A DNA stretch of 64,000 nt from JAMHWF01 sp964371405 (GTDB lineage: Bacteria > Pseudomonadota > Gammaproteobacteria > Burkholderiales > Burkholderiaceae_C), in contig CAYJLV010000022.1 of assembly GCA_964371405.1 (NCBI GenBank), positions 1 through 64,000 on the forward strand, in the 5' to 3' direction. The notes below the pieces were generated by a model. The model saw only the letters and a program-made list of their open reading frames with translations. It searched no databases and was not told the origin of the DNA. The translations under genes were made by a program, and so were the position numbers. Shown here piece after piece: positions 1-10,333 of this stretch (the first letter of the stretch is position 1; every line of letters starts with the position of its first letter).

Positions 1-2
1 AG

Positions 3-1121
3 GCGGTCGCCTACGCGAAGGCGCTGCACGGCATCGTCCGCTGGATCGGCATCTGCGACGGCAACATGCAGGAAGGCAGCTTCCGCTGCGACGCGAACGT
101 GTCGGTGCGCCGCGAGGGCGCGCCCCTCGGCACCCGCTGCGAGATCAAGAACCTGAACAGTTTCCGGTTCATGCAGCAGGCGATCGACTTCGAGGTGCGC
201 CGCCAGATCGCGCTGATCGAGGACGGCGGTGCCGTCGTGCAGGAGACGCGCCTCTGGGATCCGGACCGCAACGAGACGCGCTCGATGCGCAGCAAGGAAG
301 ACGCGCAGGACTACCGCTATTTCCCGGACCCGGACCTGCCTCCGCTCGCGATCGACCGCGCGTGGATCGAGCACGTGAAGGCGGCGATGCCCGAATTGCC
401 AAGGCTGCGCGGACTTCGCTTCTCGGCCCACTCTGTCGAGCACCTGATTGAGCTCGCGAAGACGGGTACGGCTGCCAGCCGCCCCGATGTTGCCGGCCAA
501 GTTGTCGAGCATATTGACCCCGAGCTGCAGAAGAGCTTGCTGAAGCCAACATACGGACTTGCGAGTGTCGAAGCGTCGGCACTAATTGACTCAATGCATC
601 GAGCCGATTACTTCGAGAAGGTCGTATCGGATGGCATTGACGCAAAGATTGCCGCCGGATGGGTCCTAGGGGAGGTGGCAGCGGCACTGAATAGAGACGG
701 CATGGATTTCGATTCGATTCCATTGCAACCCGTAGAACTGGCTCAATTGCTGGGCGAAGTACAAACCGGTGTATTGAGCAAGCGCCAAGCAAAGGAAGCG
801 TTCTCGCAGATCTGGGATTCTGCAAAATCAACTCGTGCCCGAATCGTCGATGCTGGCCGTGTAGTTGCAGAAGGGACAGTCGACGTTTCGGCGATGGCAA
901 CGATACTGTCCAATCTGCGTCCACAGGTGTCCGACGAGACAAGACTGAATACTTGGATCGAAGATGCAATTACAACGAATCCAAAGCTTGTGATGGACTA
1001 CAAATCGGGCAATAAGAAAGCGGCGAACGCTCTTGTAGGGGCCGTGATGAAACTCTCATCGGGAACCGCCAACCCGAATACAGTTTCGACACTGTTGAAG
1101 ACTAGACTCTCCCGCGAGTAG
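3..1121 (+). CDS. gatB: Chimeric GatB, subunit B of Asp-tRNA(Asn)/Glu-tRNA(Gln) amidotransferase (5' end outside window)
   Basis: GatB works with GatA and GatC in the cytosol to turn mischarged Glu-tRNA(Gln) or Asp-tRNA(Asn) into Gln-tRNA(Gln) or Asn-tRNA(Asn). The frame is open from base 3. The first ~130 codons are high GC and typical: DGNMQEGSFRCDANVS, GTRCEIKNLNSF, and DYRYFPDPDLPPL, from the cradle (catalytic) domain. After MPELP, near base 390-405, composition and codon use change abruptly (70% GC at 181-240, 38% at 961-1020). The remainder still aligns with the GatB helical and YqeY-like tail (ADYFEKV, AAGWVLGEV, ALVGAVMK, SGTANP). It carries about 40 extra residues between RF and YGL and a second longer loop before the tail. 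It therefore appears to be a hybrid of native N-terminus and imported C-terminus, probably functional because it stays in frame to a normal end. Confidence 0.9.
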   Translation, partial: AVAYAKALHGIVRWIGICDGNMQEGSFRCDANVSVRREGAPLGTRCEIKNLNSFRFMQQAIDFEVRRQIALIEDGGAVVQETRLWDPDRNETRSMRSKEDAQDYRYFPDPDLPPLAIDRAWIEHVKAAMPELPRLRGLRFSAHSVEHLIELAKTGTAASRPDVAGQVVEHIDPELQKSLLKPTYGLASVEASALIDSMHRADYFEKVVSDGIDAKIAAGWVLGEVAAALNRDGMDFDSIPLQPVELAQLLGEVQTGVLSKRQAKEAFSQIWDSAKSTRARIVDAGRVVAEGTVDVSAMATILSNLRPQVSDETRLNTWIEDAITTNPKLVMDYKSGNKKAANALVGAVMKLSSGTANPNTVSTLLKTRLSRE

Positions 1122-1188
1122 CATCTCCGGCACCGGGCCTATCGGGATCAACCATAGTCTCAACTGCAAGTCCTCCTCAGACAACGGT

Positions 1189-1668
1189 ATGACCACAACA
1201 CTGAGTGCTGCGGTGACGCTTTCGTCGTTTGTGCTTGTAATGAGCGCATCGACCGCAACGGGCCAAGGAGGAGCGCATCCTGAGATTGTTGTGAACTATG
1301 GGGTGACAAGTGCCGAAGGAATCACCAATTCGGATATGAATCTTGCGCTCTTGAGACGGATTGAGGCCAGAAGTCTAGTTGAGATGAAGGAGAAGGTTGG
1401 TGCCCAAGCGCGAGCAGCTGGTGTCTTGCCAACGGAAGTCCCTGCGTTGAAGTCAGACGCAAGCCTCATGAACTATCATAAAACCACGTTGGCCATTATT
1501 CGGATACGTAGCGCAGCGACACTGAACACCGTCTTAGTGCTTGGTGTTGTGGGTGATGAGTTACGCAGGGTCGCATGTTCGCGAACAGCGCATTTCGATG
1601 CGAACATTGAACTCTTCTCGGGTCCATGTGGGGATGCAGTGCGTTTGATGTTCGGTGTGAAACGCTAG
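1189..1668 (+). CDS. Small secreted protein of unknown function, cargo of the gatB insert
   Basis: A 159-residue protein that I do not recognise. The first ~25 residues look like a Sec signal peptide (TTTLSAAVTLSSFVLVMSAS, then a small-residue cleavage region), so export is likely. The mature part is short, with two cysteines near the C-terminus (RRVACSRT and SGPCGDAV) that could form a disulfide. It lies 67 bases after the chimeric gatB, shares its low GC content, and ends right at the point where host-like sequence resumes with the gatB tail remnant. It therefore travels with the imported gatB 3' end. No strong Shine-Dalgarno is visible before the ATG. No endonuclease, recombinase or known toxin motif is seen. 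Function is unassigned. Confidence 0.65.
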   Translation: MTTTLSAAVTLSSFVLVMSASTATGQGGAHPEIVVNYGVTSAEGITNSDMNLALLRRIEARSLVEMKEKVGAQARAAGVLPTEVPALKSDASLMNYHKTTLAIIRIRSAATLNTVLVLGVVGDELRRVACSRTAHFDANIELFSGPCGDAVRLMFGVKR

Positions 1669-1685
1669 AGGCGCAGGGGCAATGT

Positions 1686-1790
1686 CGCAGAAGGCTCGGC
1701 TCGCTGGTCGGCAAGGCGATGGCCGCGTCGAAGGGCAAGGCCAACCCCGCGCAGGTCAACACGATCCTGAAGCGCAAGCTCGGCGGCTGA
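1686..1790 (+). pseudogene. gatB: Displaced native 3' end of gatB
   Basis: Reading to the TGA at 1788-1790 gives about 32 codons ending SLVGKAMAASKGKANP, then AQVNTILKRKLGG. This is the canonical GatB C-terminal tail in host-like high-GC codons. It has no start codon or ribosome-binding site. The same tail exists in diverged form at the end of the chimeric gene (ALVGAVMKLSSGTANP). The GGCTC at 1693-1697 is repeated directly at 1698-1702, and the frame upstream of it does not continue as GatB, so the remnant also seems frame-damaged. The middle of the native gene is missing. Confidence 0.85.
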
Positions 1791-1818
1791 ACTGCCGCCG
1801 CGGCGCGCGGACCGCGCG

Positions 1819-2235
1819 CTACTTGCCCATCCCGACCCCCAGCACGACGAACAGCGCACCCACGCCCAGCGCCGCGATCGGAAAGCCCCACATGCGCATG
1901 GGCGTCGCGATCTCGGCGCTGCCTTCCGGGTCGACCGGCAGGTAGCGCACCGGCACCGTCGTGCCTTCGGCGATCTTCTCCCGCTCGCCGAGCGACGACG
2001 TGAACTTCATCTTCCTGCCCTCGTGCGCGAACTCGACGATCGGCGCGTAGAGCGTCGTGAATTTCGTCGATCCGCCGCTTCTCGACGACGTCGACATGCT
2101 CTCCGACTGGCCGACGACCTTGCCCTGCGCACTCCTGCCGAAATAGACGGTGCGCAGGCGCTGGATCGCCATCATGCACCCCGCGAGGAGCGCGAGCCCG
2201 CCGACGGACAGCATCACGATCTGCATGGTGCTCAT
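1819..2235 (-). CDS. DUF3592-type membrane protein
   Basis: A 138-residue protein with an N-terminal transmembrane segment (MQIVMLSVGGLALLAG), a central soluble region (TKFTTLYAPIVEFAHEG, then GTTVPVRYLPVDPEGSAEI) and a second C-terminal transmembrane helix. This is the layout of DUF3592 proteins, small membrane proteins of unknown role. I chose the ATG at 2235 because GGGGAGG sits just upstream on this strand; a longer reading to 2319 would add a poorly conserved extension. It is convergent with the gatB remnant. Confidence 0.75.
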   Translation of the reverse strand: MSTMQIVMLSVGGLALLAGCMMAIQRLRTVYFGRSAQGKVVGQSESMSTSSRSGGSTKFTTLYAPIVEFAHEGRKMKFTSSLGEREKIAEGTTVPVRYLPVDPEGSAEIATPMRMWGFPIAALGVGALFVVLGVGMGK

Positions 2236-2364
2236 GGGGCCTCCCCGTTCGTTCGCCGCGCCGCCGCGATTGGCGGCGCGAGCAACGGAAAGCATGCTCG
2301 GGGGACACGGGAGCCGCAACGCGAATGTTCGCGCGGGCCCCTCGTCTGGCGAGGCGATGCCGCG

Positions 2365-2847
2365 TCAGGACAGCAGCAGTGCCGCGACGAACATCCCCAG
2401 CATCGCGAACACGATCGCGACCTTGAGCGCGGTGCCGATCACGATGCCGAGCCAGGTGGAGAGCCCGACCTTGCCGGCTCGCAGCATGTCGCGCTCCGCG
2501 AGGTACTCGCCGATCGCCGCGCCGGCGAGCGGCAGGAACAGCAGGCCCACGAGCCCCGTGAAGATGCCGGCAACCGTGCCGATCGCCGCGCCGGCCACGG
2601 CCCAGGGGCTCGCCCCCACGCGCCTCGCGCCGACCGCGGCGGCGGCGAAGTCGACCACCCACGTCAGCGCGGCGAGGACGCCCGCGACGACGACGATCCA
2701 CACCGGGATCTGCACGAAGTCGCCGATCCACGCCGCGAGCGCGATGCCCGCGAACACGAGCGTGCTGCCGGGGATCGCCGGGAGCACGGTGCCCACGACG
2801 CCGACGACGATCAGCACGACGGCGAGCACCCACAGGAAGATCGTCAT
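2365..2847 (-). CDS. DUF456 family membrane protein
   Basis: A 160-residue, very hydrophobic protein with about five membrane segments. It begins MTIFLWVLAVVLIVVGVVG and contains LPAIPGSTLVFAG and PLAGAAIGEYLAERD, which are typical of DUF456 (glycine-zipper-containing) proteins. Their biochemical role is unknown to me. It sits upstream of the DUF3592 gene on the same strand, 129 bases apart, so the two may share a transcript. The ATG at 2847 begins directly with the first membrane helix. Confidence 0.75.
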   Translation of the reverse strand: MTIFLWVLAVVLIVVGVVGTVLPAIPGSTLVFAGIALAAWIGDFVQIPVWIVVVAGVLAALTWVVDFAAAAVGARRVGASPWAVAGAAIGTVAGIFTGLVGLLFLPLAGAAIGEYLAERDMLRAGKVGLSTWLGIVIGTALKVAIVFAMLGMFVAALLLS

Positions 2848-3024
2848 GCCGCGATTCTCGGGCCAGAAAGGGTCGGGCGCAACGCGGGGCGCGCCGCCGT
2901 GTACACCTTCCGGGCCGCGTAGGCGTTGATGGCGTGCGTGCCGCCGGCACGCGCCGTCGGGTCGCGCCCACCCGGCCCCTCACGACGGACGAATCGCTGC
3001 ACACCACCCCGCCAGGACGCCACG

Positions 3025-3195
3025 ATGAAACGAACCCTACTCGCCTCCGCCGCGCTCGCGGCGCTCGTCACGCTGTCCGGATGCGCCACGGTCGCCGGCA
3101 CGATGATCGGGACGGGCGTCGGCACGCTCGTCGGAGCGCCGTTCTCGGGAGCGATGATCGGCGGCGGCATCGGGGTGCTGGTCGACTCCCGCTAG
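3025..3195 (+). CDS. Small glycine-zipper lipoprotein
   Basis: A 56-residue protein with a clear lipoprotein signal peptide: MKRTLLASAALAALVTLSGC, with the lipobox LSGC at residues 17-20. The mature part is almost entirely a glycine-rich zipper (GTMIGTGVGTLVGAPFSGAM, then IGGGIGVL), so it is predicted to be an outer- or inner-membrane-anchored lipoprotein with a membrane-inserting helix. I placed the start at the ATG before KRTLL, not at an earlier in-frame ATG at 2926, because only this start gives a working signal peptide. Function unknown; such small lipoproteins are common next to envelope genes. Confidence 0.65.
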   Translation: MKRTLLASAALAALVTLSGCATVAGTMIGTGVGTLVGAPFSGAMIGGGIGVLVDSR

Positions 3196-3210
3196 CGCGG
3201 CGGTCGTCCT

Positions 3211-3330
3211 GTGGGTCGGCCTTCAGGCCGACGCCTTTCCTTCGATGCAGCAGGACCCGTCGGGCTGAAGCCCTCTTTCTCTCCCCACCACAGAACCCGA
3301 CGGGCTGAGGCCCGACCTTCGTGCGCTCGC
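3211..3330 (+). repeat. Cluster of REP-like hairpins
   Basis: Three short hairpins lie between the lipoprotein and pirin genes. The first has perfect 8-base arms (GTCGGCCT / AGGCCGAC, 3215-3232). The second is GGGCT-GA-AGCCC in the ~3260 region and the third GGGC-TGAG-GCCC near 3303-3314. The first, read from GTGGGT at 3211, matches the reverse complement of 4229-4254 at 20 of its first 22 bases. This looks like a dispersed extragenic palindrome family rather than a single terminator, although it may also end transcription of the converging genes. Confidence 0.6.
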
Positions 3331-3340
3331 CCGGCGCGCG

Positions 3341-4183
3341 TCAGAACCGCCCGGCCTGGTAGTCCTCGAACGCGGCGACGAGCTCGTCGCGCGTGTTCAT
3401 CACGAACGGCCCGTGCCACGCGACCGGCTCGCCGATCGGCTTGCCGGCAATGACGAGCACGCGCGCGGTCCCGCCCTTCGCGGTGAAGTGCACCGCGTCA
3501 CCCGATCCGAGCTCCGCCAGCCCGAGCGCGCCGACGTCGCTACCATCCGGAAACGTGATCGTGCCTGCATGCACGACGACGAATCCCGCGAACTCGGTGC
3601 CCAGCGGTTCCTCGAACGTCGCGCCGTCGGGCAGTGTCAGGTCGAAGTAGCGCGCGGCAGTCGGATCGACCGTCACCGGCCCCTTCGTGCCGCGCGAGGT
3701 CGCGCCCGCGATCACCTTGACCTCGACGCCGCCGTCGCGCGTCTCGACCGGCATCGACGCCGCGGGATGCTCCTGGTACGCGGGCGCCTGCATCTTGAGC
3801 TTCGCGGGCAGGTTGACCCAGAGCTGGAAGCCGCGCATCAGCCCCGACGTCTGCTCGGGCATCTCGGAATGCACGATGCCGCGGCCAGCGGTCATCCACT
3901 GGACGCCGCCGGTCTCGATCACCCCTTCGTGGCCGTGGTTGTCCTTGTGGCGCATGCGCCCGTTCAACATGTAGGTGACGGTCTCGAAGCCGCGGTGCGG
4001 GTGCGGCGGGAAGCCGGCGAGGTAGTCGCTCGCGTCCGGGCTGTCGAAGTAGTCGAGCATCAGGAACGGGTCGACCGAGGGCATCGTCGGGTCGCCGCCC
4101 ATCAGCCGTGTCAGACGGACGCCGGCGCCGTCGGAGGTCGGGACGCCGCGGGAGACGCGGGTGGGGAGTCGAGGGGTCGTCAT
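3341..4183 (-). CDS. Pirin family protein (bicupin, possible quercetin dioxygenase)
   Basis: A 280-residue bicupin of the pirin family: iron-binding cytosolic proteins, some with quercetin 2,3-dioxygenase activity, others acting as regulators. The N-terminal cupin carries the family motif FPPHPHRGFETVTYML, with metal-binding histidines, followed by HKDNHGHEG and MTAGRGIVHSEMPE, which supply the remaining metal ligands (His and Glu). The C-terminal cupin is the region around AGTITFPDG. Length is normal for the family. I chose the ATG at 4183 (MTTPRLPTR); an extension to 4249 runs into the repeat upstream. The gene is bracketed by REP-like repeats in opposite orientation. Substrate cannot be told from sequence. 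Confidence 0.85.
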   Translation of the reverse strand: MTTPRLPTRVSRGVPTSDGAGVRLTRLMGGDPTMPSVDPFLMLDYFDSPDASDYLAGFPPHPHRGFETVTYMLNGRMRHKDNHGHEGVIETGGVQWMTAGRGIVHSEMPEQTSGLMRGFQLWVNLPAKLKMQAPAYQEHPAASMPVETRDGGVEVKVIAGATSRGTKGPVTVDPTAARYFDLTLPDGATFEEPLGTEFAGFVVVHAGTITFPDGSDVGALGLAELGSGDAVHFTAKGGTARVLVIAGKPIGEPVAWHGPFVMNTRDELVAAFEDYQAGRF

Positions 4184-4228
4184 GATCGATCGGAGATGGG
4201 GACATCGCCGCGGCGGCGCAAGAGACCC

Positions 4229-4254
4229 GTAGGTCGGCCCGAAGGCCAACCCAC
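4229..4254 (-). repeat. REP-like repeat, inverted relative to the copy at 3211
   Basis: Read on this strand it begins GTGGGTTGGCCTTCGGGCCG, matching the copy at 3211-3232 with 20 of 22 bases identical. It forms a stem GGTCGGCC / GGCCAAC with a CGAA loop. It separates ettA from pirin, so pirin sits between two inverted copies. Confidence 0.6.
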
Positions 4255-4260
4255 AGTCGG

Positions 4261-5928
<1,668 letters not shown>

Positions 5929-6112
5929 GTCAGGGGTCTCGGGTGAACGAAGGGCGCCGGGGCGCCGCAGGCTGGCGGCACGGGTCGATCGCCGTGCCGG
6001 ATCCTGGCGACGCGGGCGCGCCGCGCGGCAGGTCGAAACCGCGATTATCCCGGACGGCGCGCGCCGGCGCTCGCGCCAGGCAGGCGCGGATCGCGGCCAG
6101 CATCGCAGATGA

Positions 6113-6517
6113 TCAGGTCGGGCCGCCCGGCGCAAGGCCCGGCCGCAGCGCGGCCGGCAGCCAGGGCCGGATCGCGGCGGCGAGTTGCTGCGGCTCGATC
6201 GGCTTGGACAGGTAGCCGTCGAAGCCGCTGGCCAGCAGGCGCTCGCGGTCACCGGCCATCGCCAGCGCCGTCACCGCGATGACGGGAACGTCGCGCAGCG
6301 CCGGGTCTTGCTTGAGCACGCGCACGACGTCGAAGCCGTCGAGGCCGGGCATCTGCACGTCGCACAGGACCAGGTCGGGGCGCTCGCGCCGCGCCGCCTC
6401 GATGCCCGCTGCGCCGTCGGCGGCGACTTCCGTCGTGCAGCCGAACGACTGCAGCGCATACGTCATCAGTTCGCGGCCGATGTCGTTGTCCTCGATGACG
6501 AGTACGCGCGGCGTCAT
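6113..6517 (-). CDS. Stand-alone receiver (CheY-like) response regulator
   Basis: A 134-residue single receiver domain. The acidic pocket is VIEDND (E9, D10), the phosphorylation site is D53 in LVLCDVQMPGLDGF, the switch threonine lies in VIAVTALAM, and the conserved lysine in GYLSKPIEPQQ. There is no output domain, so it probably passes a phosphoryl group on or acts by protein contact. Its ATG at 6517 overlaps the stop of the kinase gene by four bases (ATGA), which makes it the translationally coupled partner of that kinase. The N-terminus was set at MTPRVLVIEDN, since the longer reading to 6616 would lie inside the kinase gene. Confidence 0.88.
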   Translation of the reverse strand: MTPRVLVIEDNDIGRELMTYALQSFGCTTEVAADGAAGIEAARRERPDLVLCDVQMPGLDGFDVVRVLKQDPALRDVPVIAVTALAMAGDRERLLASGFDGYLSKPIEPQQLAAAIRPWLPAALRPGLAPGGPT

Positions 6518-7998
6518 GGCGCGGGCGGGTCGAACACCATCTCGAAACGGCTGCCGCGCCCGGGCTCGCTGCGCATCTCGATGCGCCCGCCGAGCATCTC
6601 GACGAGCATGCGGCACAGGTACAGGCCCAGCCCCGTGCCCTCGACGCGATGGCGCACGGCGCCGCCGACCTGCGTGAAGGCCTGGAACAGCCGGGCCTGG
6701 TCCTCGGGCGCGATGCCGACGCCGGTGTCGGCGACGGCCAGCCGCACCGTGCGGCCGCCGCCGGCCGCCGGTGCGCTGGAGAGTTCGATCTCGACGCTGC
6801 CGCGCTCGGTGAACTTGATCGCGTTGTTGGTCAGGTTGATCAGGATCTGCTGCAGCGCGCGGCGGTCGCTCTGCACAACGAGGCTCTCGGCGGGCAACTT
6901 CACTTCGAGGCGCAGGCCCTTGGCTTGCGCGGCCGGGCGCAACGTCGTCGCGACCTCTTCCACGACGGAGCGGCAGTCCAGCGTCTCGAGATGGAGCTGC
7001 ACGTTGCCCGACTCGATCTTGGCCACGTCGAGCAGGTCGTTGATGAGCGACAGCAGGTGCCGCGCGCTCGACTGCACCATGCCGAGCTGCTTTTCCTGGT
7101 CGGCCGTCAGCGGGCCGGGCAGCTTCATCAGCAGCAGTCCGGTAAAGCCGATGACGGCGTTGAGCGGCGTGCGCAGCTCATGGCTCATCGTCGCGAGGAA
7201 GCGGTCCTTGGCCTTGCTGGCCCGTTCCAGCTCGACATTCTTCTCGTGCAGCGCGCGCTCGGCGCCGCGCCGCTGCGTGATGTCGCGGATCACGCTCATG
7301 CCGAGCCGGCCGATGTCGGTCTCCAGCGGGCTCAGGCTGATCTCGACCGGGAACTCGCCGCCGTCCTTGCGCTGGCCGTACAACTCCAGGCCTGCGCCCA
7401 TCGGGCGCATGCGCGACTGCTCGAAATAGCGTCCGCGGTGGCCGAGGTGGGCCTGCCGGTAGCGCTGCGGAATCAGCGCCTCGATCAGCTCGCCGATCAG
7501 TTCGTCGCGCTCGTAGCCGAACATCGTCTCGGCCTGGCCGTTGACGACGATGATGCGGCCGATGTCGTTGACGACGACGATGGCGTCGGGCATCGATTCG
7601 AGCAGGTCGCGGTAGCGACCTTCGATGGCGCGGGCGTCGCGGCGGACCTTGAGCCGCGTGATGTCGGTCAGGCAGTGGACGACGCCTTCGAAGCCGTCGT
7701 CGTCGCGCACGCTGCGCACCGCGGCACCGACGTGGATCAGCGTGCCGTCGTCGCGCCGGCGCACGCCCTCGATCGAACGCTCGCCGAGCGCACCGACGGT
7801 CACCACGGTGTCGGCCACGGCGCCGGGCGCACCGATCAGCTCGGCCAAGGGCCGGCCGGCCGCCTGTTGCGCCTTGTAGCCGAACATCGCCTCGGCGCCG
7901 CCGCTCCAGCCGACGATCTCGCCGTCCGGCCAGGTGACGACGACAGCGCCCGGCCCGCGATCGATCAGTCGCGCCAACCGAATGTCATCACGATGCAT
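6514..7998 (-). CDS. PAS domain sensor histidine kinase
   Basis: A 494-residue cytosolic kinase with no membrane segments. Two PAS domains come first (about residues 10-115, with WSGGAEAMFGY; and 125-245, with VVVNDIGRIIVVNGQAETMF). A HisKA domain follows, with the H-box FLATMSHELRTPLNAVIGF near residue 270, then HATPase_c with N-box LTNNAIKFT, G1 ADTGVGIAP and G2 GTGLGLYLC. It ends without a receiver domain; the separate receiver gene overlaps its stop. The signal is likely cytoplasmic and sensed by PAS (cofactor unknown). A long shadow reading on the opposite strand is not considered real. Confidence 0.9.
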   Translation of the reverse strand: MHRDDIRLARLIDRGPGAVVVTWPDGEIVGWSGGAEAMFGYKAQQAAGRPLAELIGAPGAVADTVVTVGALGERSIEGVRRRDDGTLIHVGAAVRSVRDDDGFEGVVHCLTDITRLKVRRDARAIEGRYRDLLESMPDAIVVVNDIGRIIVVNGQAETMFGYERDELIGELIEALIPQRYRQAHLGHRGRYFEQSRMRPMGAGLELYGQRKDGGEFPVEISLSPLETDIGRLGMSVIRDITQRRGAERALHEKNVELERASKAKDRFLATMSHELRTPLNAVIGFTGLLLMKLPGPLTADQEKQLGMVQSSARHLLSLINDLLDVAKIESGNVQLHLETLDCRSVVEEVATTLRPAAQAKGLRLEVKLPAESLVVQSDRRALQQILINLTNNAIKFTERGSVEIELSSAPAAGGGRTVRLAVADTGVGIAPEDQARLFQAFTQVGGAVRHRVEGTGLGLYLCRMLVEMLGGRIEMRSEPGRGSRFEMVFDPPAP

Positions 7999-8096
7999 GG
8001 CGTCAGGGTAGCGGGCTGCCCGGGATCATGCAGTAGCCGCTGCGGCGGCGGGGCCTTCGCGAACCCCCGGCAGCGATGCGAAGCGCCATGCGCTGA

Positions 8097-8102
8097 TAGA
8101 AT
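8097..8102 (+). promoter_or_regulatory. Candidate -10 box upstream of rhlE
   Basis: TAGAAT in the context CGCTGATAGAATCCGCGG resembles the -10 element of many betaproteobacterial housekeeping promoters. No good -35 is visible at the right spacing. It lies ~145 bases before the rhlE start in the divergent region between the kinase and rhlE. Confidence 0.3.
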
Positions 8103-8248
8103 CCGCGGCACGCAGCGTCGAAACCAGTCTCTTTGCTGCCTGTCACCCCCGACACGCGCGCCGCCTCCGGCGCGACGCCCCCCACGATAGCCCCGCGACT
8201 GGCGCTGCACGCTGAAGTGAGCGACGGGCTGTCCATCGATCGCTCCAC

Positions 8249-9561
<1,313 letters not shown>

Positions 9562-9562
<1 letters not shown>

Positions 9563-9585
9563 CTGCGGCGCGACTGCGCCGCAGT
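9562..9585 (+). terminator. Hairpin at the end of rhlE
   Basis: Perfect 10-base arms, ACTGCGGCGC / GCGCCGCAGT, with a GACT loop, begin at the last base of the rhlE stop codon. There is no clear T-tract, so it may be a weak terminator or a 3'-end stabiliser. Confidence 0.5.
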
Positions 9586-9650
9586 GTCGCTGCCGGTCTC
9601 GCGAGAGGAGCCCGGCCCCAGGCTCATACCTCGTTGGACAAGACCGGCGG

Positions 9651-9680
9651 TTGACAGCAGACACCCTCTGCGCGTTGAAT
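9651..9680 (+). promoter_or_regulatory. Candidate sigma-70 promoter for the 9788 gene
   Basis: A consensus -35 TTGACA (9651-9656) is followed after 18 bases by TTGAAT (9675-9680, 4 of 6 matches to TATAAT). It lies ~105 bases upstream of the start at 9788, in the only noncoding gap there. Confidence 0.4.
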
Positions 9681-9787
9681 AGCCCATTTGTGACAATTGC
9701 AGACCGCAGCTTGCAAGCGGTCGCGATCCGTACCACCGCGCCGCGCGCGCGGGAGTATCTTGGAGTCGCACTGGAGGGATCACGCCG

Positions 9788-10294
9788 ATGAACCTGAACT
9801 GGCGTACCGCTTGGCAGGGCCACGACATCGTCGTCTACCGTGACGACGATGTCGTGGATCGCGTGCATGCACCCGACATCCGGCGCGTCGTCCTCGTCTA
9901 CCGCAACGCGGGCGACACGCCCGGCGACCTTGCCTTCGCCCTCGTCGAACTCACCGACGAACACGTGCTCTTCCCGCCCGAAACGGGCTTCGCCGGCCGC
10001 GTCCATTTCGAGCGCCTCGCGTTCTGGGCCGAACGCTCCTGCGTCTACTGGGTGAGCGAGAGCAAGGCGGCGCTGCCGGCGCGCTTCCGGCCGGGGTTGT
10101 GGCTGCTGCGGCGCACACAGCCGCAGTTCGCGCGCCTGCCGCGCGCCGAGCTGGCCGACACCGTCAACCGCTGGCCGCTCGAAGGGCCGCAGAGCTGGGA
10201 AGAGCGCAAGGAGCGCCGCGTCCAGCGCAGCCTGCCGTTCGCCGACCTGGCGCTGCCGCCGCCCGACTACAGCAACCGGCGCCGCCGCGCTTGA
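9788..10294 (+). CDS. Conserved-looking hypothetical protein
   Basis: A 168-residue soluble protein with no signal peptide or membrane segment; I do not recognise the family. It begins MNLNWRTAWQGHDIVVYRDD and is rich in acidic and aromatic residues in the first half (LAFALVELTDEHVLFPPETG). The second half is basic, ending in SNRRRRA. The ATG has GGAGGG a few bases upstream (9774-9779), a good ribosome-binding site. Strong third-position GC bias and a dedicated promoter-like sequence upstream support it as a real gene. It is monocistronic and convergent with the oxygenase gene. Confidence 0.7.
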   Translation: MNLNWRTAWQGHDIVVYRDDDVVDRVHAPDIRRVVLVYRNAGDTPGDLAFALVELTDEHVLFPPETGFAGRVHFERLAFWAERSCVYWVSESKAALPARFRPGLWLLRRTQPQFARLPRAELADTVNRWPLEGPQSWEERKERRVQRSLPFADLALPPPDYSNRRRRA

Positions 10295-10333
10295 TCGGTC
10301 GGTGAGGCGCGGGCCGCCGACCCGCGCCGCGGC

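Noticed and set aside
3192..3419. Short readings over the REP-like hairpins
   Set aside because: Their sequence is dictated by the repeats and by the pirin gene's antisense frame.
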